64,000 bases of DNA from JAHTBL01 sp038532735 (GTDB taxonomy: Bacteria; Pseudomonadota; Alphaproteobacteria; Rhodobacterales; Rhodobacteraceae): assembly GCA_038532735.1 (NCBI GenBank), contig JBCBAC010000009.1, positions 53,132 through 117,131 of the forward strand. The letters run 5' to 3'. Below the pieces are notes generated by a model that saw only the letters and a list, made by a program, of their open reading frames with translations, was not told the origin of the DNA and did not search any database. The first letter of the stretch is position 1. Every line of letters starts with the position of its first letter. Below, in pieces: positions 1 to 8,354 of the stretch. Made by a program: the position numbers and the translations under genes.

Positions 1-30
1 CTGGGCTTCGCAATCTTGCGCGGTTTGTGA
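1..30 (+). other. Possible 3' end of an upstream gene
   Basis: Reading from base 1 in frame 1 gives nine codons (LGFAILRGL) and then a TGA at 28-30. This could be the tail of a plus-strand gene that begins left of the window. Nine residues are too few to identify a family, and the gap to the next gene is 66 bases. This is an inference only. Confidence 0.2.
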
Positions 31-96
31 CGGGCACTCCTCCCTGACCTGTCACGACCGCGTTTTCTTTTTCAAAATCCCGGGTAAGCTGTAGCC

Positions 97-426
97 ATGA
101 GCGCTGTCAGCAGCATCCGCAACCTTGGCCCCGCGATGGAGGCTGCCTTTGCCGAGGTGGGCATCACCACGGCTGAGCAGTTGCACGAGATTGGCGCGGA
201 CGCGGCTTACGCGATGCTGCTGAAGAACGGCACCCGCCCCCATTTCATCGGCTATTACGTGCTGGTCATGGGGCTGCAGGGACGGCCCTGGAACGACTGC
301 AAAGGCAAGGAAAAGGCCGCATTGCGCGTGAAGTTTGACGCGTTGAAAGCGTCCAAACATGACAAGGGCCGCTCCGAACTGGAAGCGGCCCTCGATGCGT
401 TGGGTGTGATTAAGCGGAAGGCTTAG
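97..426 (+). CDS. TfoX C-terminal domain protein
   Basis: A 109-residue protein matching the C-terminal domain of TfoX/Sxy competence regulators. It has the helical start (SSIRNLGPAMEAAFAEVGI), a helix-hairpin-helix-like segment (GITTAEQLHEIGADAAYAML) and a conserved central Trp-Asn. Stand-alone versions of this domain are common in Rhodobacteraceae, and their role is not settled; a DNA-related or competence role is inferred from the family. It converges with ndk and the two stop codons overlap by three bases. The start is the only in-frame ATG that keeps the whole domain. Confidence 0.8.
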   Translation: MSAVSSIRNLGPAMEAAFAEVGITTAEQLHEIGADAAYAMLLKNGTRPHFIGYYVLVMGLQGRPWNDCKGKEKAALRVKFDALKASKHDKGRSELEAALDALGVIKRKA

Positions 427-845
427 CCGACCAGCTCAAGACCCGAGAAGAAGTAAGCAATCTCTTCCGCAGCCGTCTCAGGCGCGTCGGAGCCGTGGAC
501 GGAGTTTTCGCCGACCGATTCAGCGAATTCGGCACGCACGGTGCCGGGGGCGGCATCAGCGGGGTTCGTGGCGCCCATGACTTCGCGGTTCTTGGCAATC
601 GCGCCCTCACCCTCCAGCACCTGCACGACGACCGGCGCAGACGCCATGAACTCGCACAGCTCGCCGTAGAACGGACGCTCGGCGTGCACTTCGTAGAACT
701 TGCCAGCCTGCGCGGGCGTCAGATGAATGCGCTTTTGCGCAACGATACGCAGACCCGCCTCTTCGAACTTGGCGTTGATCTTGCCGGTCAGGTTGCGCTT
801 GGTGGCGTCGGGTTTGATGATGGACAGGGTGCGTTCAACAGCCAT
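423..845 (-). CDS. ndk: Nucleoside diphosphate kinase
   Basis: A 140-residue enzyme of the usual Ndk length. It transfers the gamma-phosphate of ATP to other nucleoside diphosphates through a phospho-histidine. It opens with the family motif ERTLSIIKPDATKRNL. The active-site region is NSVHGSDAPETAAEEI, where the His in HGSD is the phosphorylated residue, and the C-terminus is short and aromatic (IAYFF). It diverges from the ABC-F gene across about 120 bases. Nothing unusual is seen. Confidence 0.97.
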   Translation of the reverse strand: MAVERTLSIIKPDATKRNLTGKINAKFEEAGLRIVAQKRIHLTPAQAGKFYEVHAERPFYGELCEFMASAPVVVQVLEGEGAIAKNREVMGATNPADAAPGTVRAEFAESVGENSVHGSDAPETAAEEIAYFFSGLELVG

Positions 846-968
846 TTTGAGCCTCTTGTTAGTCGGGGCGGACAGCCCGCCGTTTCAAATCGACGCCCGC
901 CTAGCATGCCGCGCACCCCTTGAAAAGCTGCGATTGACGACGCGCCTGCGATGCGGCAGAGGTGCGCC

Positions 969-2813
969 ATGCTCAAGCTCCACGATATCAGCTACTCCAT
1001 CGAAGGTCGCCCCTTGTTTGAAGGTGCATCGGCCACGATTCCAACGGGGCACAAGGTGGGTCTGGTGGGGCCGAATGGCGCGGGCAAAACCACGCTTTTC
1101 AAGCTGATCCGCGGCGATCTGGTACTGGAAGGCGGCTCGATTGAACTGCCCTCACGCGCGCGGATTGGCGGTGTCAGTCAGGAGGTTCCCGCCTCTGCCA
1201 CATCGCTGCTCGACACGGTGCTGGAGGCCGACACCGAACGCGCGGCCCTTCTGGCAGAGGCCGAAACCGCGACCGATCCGACCCGCATCGCCGACATCCA
1301 GACGCGGCTGGCGGATATCGATGCATGGTCTGCAGAAGGCCGCGCGGCGGCGATCCTGAAAGGCCTCGGCTTTGACGATGCCGAGCAGCATATGCCCTGT
1401 TCTGATTTCTCAGGCGGCTGGCGGATGCGCGTCGCGTTGGCGGCGGTGCTTTTCTCCCAGCCGGACCTGTTGCTGCTCGATGAACCGACCAACTATCTGG
1501 ACCTCGAAGGGGCCGTCTGGCTCGAAACATACCTCGCGCGCTATCCACATACGGTGCTGATCATTAGCCACGATCGCGGCCTCTTGAACCGGGCTGTCGG
1601 CGCAATCCTGCATCTGGAAAACCGCAAACTGACGCTCTGGCAGGGCCCCTACGACCAGTTCGCCCGCCAACGCGCCGAGCAGCGTGCGGTGCAAGCGGCT
1701 GCGGCCAAGAAACAGGCCGCCCATCGCGAGCATCTGGAAGCCTTTGTCGCGCGCTTCAAAGCGAAAGCCTCCAAAGCCAAGCAAGCCCAATCGCGCGTGA
1801 AGATGCTTGAGAAGATGGAGACGATCACCGCACCAGAGGATGTCGCCAAACGCGTCTTCACCTTCCCCTCGCCCGAGGAGATGTCGCCCCCCATCATCAA
1901 TGTCGAGAATGGTGTGGCAGGATATGGCGACACCACCGTTCTGAAGAAGCTGGACCTGCGGATCGACCAAGACGACCGCATCGCCCTGCTGGGCAAGAAC
2001 GGCCAAGGTAAATCCACGCTGGCGAAACTGCTATCAGATCGGCTTGATCCGCTGGCGGGCCGCGTCGTGAAATCCTCCAAGCTGCGGATCGGGTATTTCG
2101 CCCAGCATCAAGTGGATGAGCTGCATATTGACGAAACGCCTTTGCAGCATCTGGCGCGCGAATTGCCCGACATGGCCCCACCGAAATTGCGTGCCAAGCT
2201 GGCGGGGTTTGGCCTTGGCGCGGATCAGGCCGAAACTGTCGTGGGGCGTCTCTCCGGCGGGCAAAAAGCGCGTCTGTCGCTTCTGCTGGCCACGCTCGAC
2301 GCGCCGCATTTGCTGATCCTTGACGAGCCGACGAACCATCTGGATATGGAAAGCCGCGAAGCGCTGGTTGAAGCGCTGACTGCCTATACTGGCGCGGTCA
2401 TTCTGGTGAGCCACGACATGCACCTGCTCAGCCTTGTCGCCGACCGGCTTTGGCTGGTCAAAGACGGCGCTGTGACGCCTTATCACGACGATCTTGAGGC
2501 CTATCGCAAGCTGCTGCTGCAAAGCGACAAGCCCACAAAACCGGTCGAGAAACCCAAGCCCAAACGCGCCTCTCGCGATGAGATCCTCGCGCTGCGATCC
2601 GAGGTCCGCAAGAATGAAGAGCGCGTCGAGAAATTGAACGAGATGCGCGACAAGCTGGCCAAGAAGCTCGCCGACCCAGCGCTCTACGAGCCCGGCAAAG
2701 GCGGCGAGGTTGAGGTGTGGCAGAAGAAATACGCTGAGGTGATGAACGGTCTGGACCGGGCAGAGACGCTTTGGATGGGATCCCTCGAAAAGCTCGAAAA
2801 AGCAACGTCCTAG
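969..2813 (+). CDS. ABC-F family ATP-binding protein (Uup/YheS-like)
   Basis: A 614-residue soluble protein with two ABC ATPase domains in one chain and no membrane segments, typical of ABC-F translation factors. The first domain has Walker A GPNGAGKTT and signature FSGGWRMR with LLLLDEPTNYLD. The second has GKNGQGKST, LSGGQKAR and LLILDEPTNHLD. A charged linker of about 80 residues, rich in Lys and Ala (AAAKKQAAHREHLEAF), lies between them, and a C-terminal coiled coil (RSEVRKNEERVEKLNEM) follows. Family members act on the ribosome E site; which subfamily applies here cannot be fixed by eye. The ATG at 969 was preferred over the one at 951 because it begins the conserved LKLHDISYS strand and follows AGAGG. 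Confidence 0.93.
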   Translation: MLKLHDISYSIEGRPLFEGASATIPTGHKVGLVGPNGAGKTTLFKLIRGDLVLEGGSIELPSRARIGGVSQEVPASATSLLDTVLEADTERAALLAEAETATDPTRIADIQTRLADIDAWSAEGRAAAILKGLGFDDAEQHMPCSDFSGGWRMRVALAAVLFSQPDLLLLDEPTNYLDLEGAVWLETYLARYPHTVLIISHDRGLLNRAVGAILHLENRKLTLWQGPYDQFARQRAEQRAVQAAAAKKQAAHREHLEAFVARFKAKASKAKQAQSRVKMLEKMETITAPEDVAKRVFTFPSPEEMSPPIINVENGVAGYGDTTVLKKLDLRIDQDDRIALLGKNGQGKSTLAKLLSDRLDPLAGRVVKSSKLRIGYFAQHQVDELHIDETPLQHLARELPDMAPPKLRAKLAGFGLGADQAETVVGRLSGGQKARLSLLLATLDAPHLLILDEPTNHLDMESREALVEALTAYTGAVILVSHDMHLLSLVADRLWLVKDGAVTPYHDDLEAYRKLLLQSDKPTKPVEKPKPKRASRDEILALRSEVRKNEERVEKLNEMRDKLAKKLADPALYEPGKGGEVEVWQKKYAEVMNGLDRAETLWMGSLEKLEKATS

Positions 2814-2815
2814 AG

Positions 2816-3430
2816 ATGGACGTTCAACTGATCATCACGGCTTTCGCGACGCTTTTCGTGATCATTGACCCTATCGGCCTCACCCCGCTTTTCGTGGCCC
2901 TGACCCAAGGCATGTCAGATCAGGCACGCCGCGCCATCGCTTTGCGGGCCTGCATCATCTCCGTCGTGATTCTCCTCTTGTTCGCGGTCTTTGGAGAGGC
3001 GGTTTTGGGCTTTGTCGGTATCTCCCTCCCCGCGTTTCGGATCGCGGGCGGCATCCTGCTTTTCCTCACGGCGCTTGAGATGCTGTTTGAGAGGCGTTCA
3101 AAACGACGGGAGGATCAAGCGGATGACGACCGCCCTGACCCTTCCGTCTTTCCCTTGGCCATCCCGCTGATCGCAGGGCCCGGCGCGATTGCGTCGATGA
3201 TTCTGCTGACTGGTGACGGGGATGTGATCCAGCTTGCAACCGTCTCTGCCGTGATGCTGAGCGTGATTGCGGTTGTCTTCGTGCTTTTCCTGCTGGCGGG
3301 CAAAATCGAGCGTCTCTTGGGTAAAACGGGGATCAATGTCGTTTCGCGTCTGCTGGGCATGATGCTGGCAGCACTTTCGGTCCAGTTCGTGCTGGATGGC
3401 TTGCGCGACTTTGGCCTCGCAGGGGGCTGA
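2816..3430 (+). CDS. MarC family integral membrane protein
   Basis: A 204-residue protein with six predicted membrane segments in the MarC/UPF0056 pattern: an opening helix with FATLFVIIDPIGLTPLF, a middle FPLAIPLIAGPGAIASMIL motif and a hydrophobic C-terminal pair. MarC proteins are inner-membrane proteins of unproven function; the old multiple-antibiotic-resistance label is not supported biochemically. It starts two bases after the ABC-F stop, so the two are probably co-transcribed. An upstream in-frame ATG at 2771 lies inside the ABC-F gene and was rejected. Confidence 0.9.
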   Translation: MDVQLIITAFATLFVIIDPIGLTPLFVALTQGMSDQARRAIALRACIISVVILLLFAVFGEAVLGFVGISLPAFRIAGGILLFLTALEMLFERRSKRREDQADDDRPDPSVFPLAIPLIAGPGAIASMILLTGDGDVIQLATVSAVMLSVIAVVFVLFLLAGKIERLLGKTGINVVSRLLGMMLAALSVQFVLDGLRDFGLAGG

Positions 3431-3479
3431 AAAGCGCGAAATCGCGCCCTATCTCTAATGCGAAACTTGAGAGGGTGTC

Positions 3480-4061
3480 ATGAGTTCTGACCAAATCGCG
3501 CAATTGATTTACCTGGGCCTGCTCGTCACTGTGATTGCAGGCTATTTCTTCATGCAGAACCGCCTGCGCCTTGGCAAAACGTTGCAAATGGCAGGGGTCT
3601 GGGTGCTGATCTTTATCGGCGCGATTGCGGGTGTGGGCCTTTGGGAGGATATCCGCGGCACCGTCCTGCCGCAGCAAGCGGCCTTCGTTGACAGCGGCGA
3701 GGTCATCGTGCCCCGTGCGGGCGATGGGCATTACTACCTCAACATTAACATCAATGGTGAACCCATTGATTTTGTTGTCGATACCGGGGCTACCGATATC
3801 GTCCTGACCCTTGATGATGCCCGCCGGATTGGCCTGAACCCGGATGAATTGAACTTCCTCGGACGCGCGATGACCGCAAATGGCGTCGTTGAGACCGCAC
3901 TGGTCCGTCTCGATGAGATGGAGTTGGGGCCGTTCACAGACCGGGCCGTGCGCGCTTCCGTCAATGGCGGGGAGATGTCGCAATCCCTCCTTGGGATGAG
4001 CTATCTGCAACGCTTCGACAGCATCCAGATCGCCGACAACCAACTGGTCCTGACCCGCTAG
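3480..4061 (+). CDS. Membrane-anchored retropepsin-like aspartic protease
   Basis: A 193-residue protein with two N-terminal hydrophobic helices (about residues 7-25 and 38-54) and then a single-lobed aspartyl protease domain. The catalytic loop is DFVVDTGATDIVLT, with DTGAT at residues 101-105. A hydrophobic-hydrophobic-Gly segment near the end (SLLGMSYLQRF) completes the fold. This matches the clan AA proteases of alphaproteobacteria, which act as homodimers and face the periplasm. Substrates are unknown. It ends four bases inside the convergent holC gene. Confidence 0.87.
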   Translation: MSSDQIAQLIYLGLLVTVIAGYFFMQNRLRLGKTLQMAGVWVLIFIGAIAGVGLWEDIRGTVLPQQAAFVDSGEVIVPRAGDGHYYLNININGEPIDFVVDTGATDIVLTLDDARRIGLNPDELNFLGRAMTANGVVETALVRLDEMELGPFTDRAVRASVNGGEMSQSLLGMSYLQRFDSIQIADNQLVLTR

Positions 4062-4516
4062 CGTTCGGCCTTTTTCTCCCACCGGCCGGTTTCTTGCGAC
4101 CAATATTGCGCAGAACAGCCCTGATCCGTCAGCGCTTTCCACTGAACCCGCGCGTCTTGAAGCGCGTTCTCATCATTGCCGTCAAAAAGGATGCACATAC
4201 GCTCAAGCGCGGCCACCTCGTCCTTTGAGATATCCGCCCCGTCCACGCACATGACACAGGCTGGATTGTTCGGCGCATCCAACTGATCGGTGAGCAAAAT
4301 CGGTTGATCCGCGTCGTGTGGCCCACCCGCGCGACCATGAGGCAGAAACGACCCATCCCCTGCCAGCCACAGCTTGGCATCCAGCCAATCTAGCCGCGCG
4401 GCATCGGTGCCCCGCACGGCCACGCGCCAACCAGCGCCAAGGCATTTCTCAAGTAACGTGGGCAGGGTCTGCTCCAGCGGGGTTTGTGTCAGATGGTAGA
4501 AATAGGCAGCGCCCAT
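4058..4516 (-). CDS. holC: DNA polymerase III chi subunit
   Basis: A 152-residue HolC homologue. Chi bridges single-stranded-DNA-binding protein and the clamp-loader through psi. Family features are the start MGAAYFYHLTQTPLEQTLP, the Rossmann-like middle with GWRVAVRG, and the C-terminal segment ARVQWKALTDQGCSAQYWSQ with conserved Trp residues. Its start codon overlaps the pepA stop by one base. The pepA-holC order is a classic conserved pair, which supports both calls. Confidence 0.92.
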   Translation of the reverse strand: MGAAYFYHLTQTPLEQTLPTLLEKCLGAGWRVAVRGTDAARLDWLDAKLWLAGDGSFLPHGRAGGPHDADQPILLTDQLDAPNNPACVMCVDGADISKDEVAALERMCILFDGNDENALQDARVQWKALTDQGCSAQYWSQETGRWEKKAER

Positions 4517-5985
4517 TACCCCTCCATCGTGTCGCGCACCAACCGGTCAAGCGCCCGCACGCCCCAGCCTGTGGAGCCCTTCGGGGCAAATGCTGTTTCT
4601 GATTTGACCGAGGCGACACCCGCAATGTCCAGATGGATCCACGGCGTGTCATCCAGCACAAAGCGCTGCAGGAATTGCGCGGCTGTGATGGAGCCCGCAG
4701 GCCGCCCGCCCACATTTTTCATGTCCGCGATCTGCGATTTCAACTGCTTGTCGTAAGCGGGATCCAGCGGCAGGCGCCACGCACCTTCCTGTTCAGCCTT
4801 GGCTGCAGTCAGGAACTGCCCCGCCAGATCGTCATTGTTCGAGAAAACGCCGGCCATTTCATGGCCCAGCCCGATAATCACAGCGCCTGTCAGGGTCGCC
4901 AGGTCAATCACACCGCGCGGCTCAAACTTCTCTTGAGCATACCAAAGCACGTCGGCCAGAACGAGGCGACCTTCGGCATCGGTGTTGATGATCTCAACCG
5001 TGTCACCCTTCATGGAGGTGACGACATCGCCGGGACGAGTCGCATTGCCGGACGGCATATTCTCCACCAGACCGACAAGCCCCACGACATTCGCTTTGGC
5101 CTTGCGCATCGCCAGTGTACGCATGACACCCGCCACGACACCCGCACCGCCCATATCCATGGTCATGTCTTCCATACCACCGGCCGGTTTCAGGCTGATG
5201 CCGCCCGTATCAAACACGACACCTTTGCCAACCAGCGCCAGCGGCGCGTCACCAACAGTGCCGCCGTTCCACTCCATCACGACCACTTTCGACGGGCTGT
5301 CAGAGCCCTGCCCGACCGACAGCAGCGTGCGCATGCCAAGCGTTTCCAACTCAGGCTCCTCCAGCACGGTGACCTTGAGGCCCAGATCAGACATCGCCGC
5401 AAGACGATCTGCGAATTCGGTCGTCGTCAGCACATTCGCCGGTTCCGACGTCAGATCGCGGGTCATGAAGACGCCTTCGGCGACGGCTGTGATCGTTTTG
5501 GCGTCGGCAGCCAGCGCTTTGGCATCGCTCACGTAGAAGGTCACATCCTTCGTGTCCTCACGCTCAGAGGTCTTGTGATCTTCGAAACTGTAGGCGCGCA
5601 GCAAAGCGCCCAACGCGACCTCACCGACCTGTTTGAGGTTGCCCGCCAGCACATGCAAAGCGTCCTTGCCCTTGGCTTTGCCCAGAGCGGCACCCGCCTT
5701 GCGCGCATGCTCGACCTTTGGTTTGCGGTCCAGCTTCACCACATTCAGCCATTCCGCCATCATCCCTGTGGGATAGGCCAGTTCGCGCGTGTCACCCACC
5801 GACATGTCATTGAACGAGGCACTGTCCGCAAACCGTTCCAACGCGCCTTTTGTCAGCCGGTTCACCCGGCGTGCGGTTTGATCAAGTTTGCCGCTTTCGG
5901 ACACAAAGACAGCGACGCGCCCTGTCATCTTGCTGATCTCATCAAGATCGACGTCATTAAAGTGCAACGCGGCAGGTGTCGTCAT
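4516..5985 (-). CDS. pepA: Cytosol (leucyl) aminopeptidase
   Basis: A 489-residue M17 metallo-aminopeptidase with an N-terminal macro-like domain (about 1-160) and a C-terminal catalytic domain. The dinuclear metal site is visible: LVGKGVVFDTGGISLKP, MTMDMGGAGVV and the family signature NTDAEGRLVLADVL. It releases N-terminal amino acids from peptides in the cytoplasm. The ATG at 5985 (MTTPAALHF) follows a GGAGG ribosome site; an ATG 15 bases further upstream lacks one. It is divergent from lptF. Confidence 0.96.
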   Translation of the reverse strand: MTTPAALHFNDVDLDEISKMTGRVAVFVSESGKLDQTARRVNRLTKGALERFADSASFNDMSVGDTRELAYPTGMMAEWLNVVKLDRKPKVEHARKAGAALGKAKGKDALHVLAGNLKQVGEVALGALLRAYSFEDHKTSEREDTKDVTFYVSDAKALAADAKTITAVAEGVFMTRDLTSEPANVLTTTEFADRLAAMSDLGLKVTVLEEPELETLGMRTLLSVGQGSDSPSKVVVMEWNGGTVGDAPLALVGKGVVFDTGGISLKPAGGMEDMTMDMGGAGVVAGVMRTLAMRKAKANVVGLVGLVENMPSGNATRPGDVVTSMKGDTVEIINTDAEGRLVLADVLWYAQEKFEPRGVIDLATLTGAVIIGLGHEMAGVFSNNDDLAGQFLTAAKAEQEGAWRLPLDPAYDKQLKSQIADMKNVGGRPAGSITAAQFLQRFVLDDTPWIHLDIAGVASVKSETAFAPKGSTGWGVRALDRLVRDTMEG

Positions 5986-6138
5986 TGGGGAAGCCTCCAA
6001 CAGGGCAAAATTCCGTTATCATTGCTACACCTAATACGCGCTTCGCAGCTTGACCAGAGTGCGGCGCAGATTGCAGTTTCACGGCCCAGCCGATTGGGTT
6101 AAGTTGCGAAAAATACAGGCGGCCCAAGGGGGGCATTA

Positions 6139-7263
6139 ATGTTCGCGAGATTCGACAGATATCTGCTGTCGCAGCTCATGGTTTTATTCGGGTTCTTCTC
6201 GCTGATTCTGGTACTGGTCTACTGGTTGAACCGGGCCGTTATCCTGTTTGACCAGCTGATCTCTGACGGGCAATCTGCCGCCGTCGTGCTGGAATTCACA
6301 GCTCTCACTCTGCCCAACGTCATCCGCTTGGTTTTGCCGGTCTCTGCTTTTGCCGCGACAATCTACGTCACCAACAGGCTCAGCTCTGAAAGTGAGTTGG
6401 TCGTGATGCAAGCAACAGGTTTCAGCGCCTTTCGCATGGCGCGCCCCGTTCTGGTGTTTGGTATCATTGTTGCCTTGCTGGTCTCTATCCTGACGCATTT
6501 TCTGGTCCCTCTGGCCGAAAAGCGACTTGCCGAGCGGGAGGCCGAGATTTCGCAAAATGTCATCTCCAGCCTGCTGAACGAAGGGGCGTTCGTGCACCCG
6601 TCTGAAAATGTCACCTTCTATTCGCGACTTATCGATGGAGACGGGGTCCTGCATGATGTCTTTATGTCGGACGCGCGCTCGCCAGGCCAACGCACGACCT
6701 ACGTGGCCCAGCGTGCATTGCTCGTGCGGAGCGAAACCGGACCACGGATCGTGATGTTTGAGGGCAGCACTCAAAGCTACGATGCCGCGACTCAGCGCCT
6801 GTCCAAGACCGATTTCGAAGAATCTACTTATGATATCGCGGGCCTGTTGGAGCCACCAAGCATCGGGCGCCCTTCTCCCGAGATCATGCCCACATCCATG
6901 TTGCTCTGGCCCACGCAAGAGGTTCGCGAAGTGGTGAACCGCAGCGCGGCGCGCTTGGCGCAGGAAGGCCACCACCGGTTTGCACAAGCCTTTTTGTGCA
7001 TCGCTGCGGCATTGATTGGCTTCAGCACCTTGCTTCTGGGAGGCTTTAGTCGTTTCGGTATCTGGAAGCAGATCATCGGCGCGATTGGCGTTCTGATCCT
7101 GCTTAAGCTCGTGGAAGGCTCTGTCACCGAGATTGTCAAATCCGAGCTTTCAGCCTGGCCTCTTGCCTATCTGCCTGCAGCTTTGGGCATCCTGATCGCG
7201 CTTATCCTGCTGACGCTTGCAAGCCGCCCCGCTCTCTTTTCAAGGCGGAGAGCGCTCGCATGA
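6139..7263 (+). CDS. lptF: LPS export permease LptF
   Basis: A 374-residue YjgP/YjgQ-family protein. Three membrane helices sit near the N-terminus (first YLLSQLMVLFGFFSLILVLV), a periplasmic jelly-roll domain spans about 130-260, and three helices lie at the C-terminus. With LptG and LptB it extracts lipopolysaccharide from the inner membrane and feeds it to LptC/LptA. It is the first gene of a tight operon (lptF-lptG-lptD-surA-pdxA-rsmA) and overlaps lptG by ATGA. A purine-rich AAGGGGGG stretch precedes the ATG. Confidence 0.94.
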   Translation: MFARFDRYLLSQLMVLFGFFSLILVLVYWLNRAVILFDQLISDGQSAAVVLEFTALTLPNVIRLVLPVSAFAATIYVTNRLSSESELVVMQATGFSAFRMARPVLVFGIIVALLVSILTHFLVPLAEKRLAEREAEISQNVISSLLNEGAFVHPSENVTFYSRLIDGDGVLHDVFMSDARSPGQRTTYVAQRALLVRSETGPRIVMFEGSTQSYDAATQRLSKTDFEESTYDIAGLLEPPSIGRPSPEIMPTSMLLWPTQEVREVVNRSAARLAQEGHHRFAQAFLCIAAALIGFSTLLLGGFSRFGIWKQIIGAIGVLILLKLVEGSVTEIVKSELSAWPLAYLPAALGILIALILLTLASRPALFSRRRALA

Positions 7264-8354
7264 TCCTGCACAGCTATTTCGCCCGACGTTTTCTTCGCAC
7301 TTTCTTTTCAGTGCTCGCAGTGTTTTCAGTGATGTTGTTGCTGCTGGATCTCATCGAACAGGTTCGTCGGTTCGATGCAGATGAAGCGAGCTTTGGCCAG
7401 ATCATCGAACTGTCTCTGCTCAACCTGCCGCAGGGGATTTATCGCATTCTCCCGCTGATTACGATCCTCGCCACAATTGCGCTATTCCTGAATCTTGCGC
7501 GGACCAGCGAACTTGTCGTGACACGTGCCAGCGGACGGTCGGCCTTGCGCAGCCTGATTGCCCCCATTGTTACAACATTCGTTCTGGGAGCTTTGGCGGT
7601 TGCTGCCCTTAACCCCATCGTTGCGGCGACAATTACCCAATATGAGATCAAATCAGAACGCTACTCCGAGGGCACTGAAAGCATATTGTCCTTGTCGGAG
7701 GACGGTCTTTGGCTGCGGCAAGGCAGTGCAGATGGTCAGACCGTGATCCACGCACGGCGCGCAAATGAGACAGCGACGCAACTTAGCGGTGTGAGTTTTT
7801 TCACCTTCTCTCCAGATGGCACACCGACCCAAAGGCTGGAAGCCAGCAGCGCCACACTCACAAACGGTGCATGGCGCTTAGGCGGCGTTAAGAAATGGGA
7901 ACTGGCCGATCTCAACCCGGAGCGCACGGCCGAGACGCATTTCACGTATTCCCTGCCTACCGATCTGACGGTCGAGCAGATCCGCGATGGGTTTGCAGCG
8001 CCCATCTCCATCCCCATCTGGGAACTCTCGGCCTTTATCGACGATCTCGACACCGCTGGCTTTTCGTCCCGCGCACATCGTGTCTGGCTGCAAACAGAGC
8101 TGGCCATGCCCGTCTTGATGGTCGCAATGGTCTTGCTCGGGGCAGGCTTCACGATGCGCCACACAAGGCTGGGCAAAACCGGCGTGATGGTGCTGGGCGC
8201 CGTTCTGGTCGGTTTCAGCTTTTATTTTATCCGTAACTTTGCACAAGTGCTGGGCGAGAGCGGGCAGCTGCCGGTTGCACTTGCGGCGTGGGCCCCGCCT
8301 TTTGCGGCCATATGTCTGGCGCTTGGATTATTGCTACATCTGGAGGACGGCTGA
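7260..8354 (+). CDS. lptG: LPS export permease LptG
   Basis: A 364-residue partner of LptF with the same layout: a six-helix transporter half with an internal periplasmic beta domain. The first helix is RTFFSVLAVFSVMLLLLDLI, and the conserved helical segment TSELVVTRASGRSALRSL follows the third helix. The C-terminal helices carry LLGAGFTMRHTRLGKTGVM and the aromatic YFIRNFAQVLG. The stop is shared with the lptD start (ATGA). LptF and LptG form the membrane part of the LptB2FG transporter. Confidence 0.94.
   Translation: MILHSYFARRFLRTFFSVLAVFSVMLLLLDLIEQVRRFDADEASFGQIIELSLLNLPQGIYRILPLITILATIALFLNLARTSELVVTRASGRSALRSLIAPIVTTFVLGALAVAALNPIVAATITQYEIKSERYSEGTESILSLSEDGLWLRQGSADGQTVIHARRANETATQLSGVSFFTFSPDGTPTQRLEASSATLTNGAWRLGGVKKWELADLNPERTAETHFTYSLPTDLTVEQIRDGFAAPISIPIWELSAFIDDLDTAGFSSRAHRVWLQTELAMPVLMVAMVLLGAGFTMRHTRLGKTGVMVLGAVLVGFSFYFIRNFAQVLGESGQLPVALAAWAPPFAAICLALGLLLHLEDG

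Noticed and set aside
4633..6102. 489-codon plus-strand open frame
   Set aside because: It is the exact antisense of pepA; its composition (His/Arg/Gln-rich, no domain) is typical of a shadow frame in high-GC DNA.
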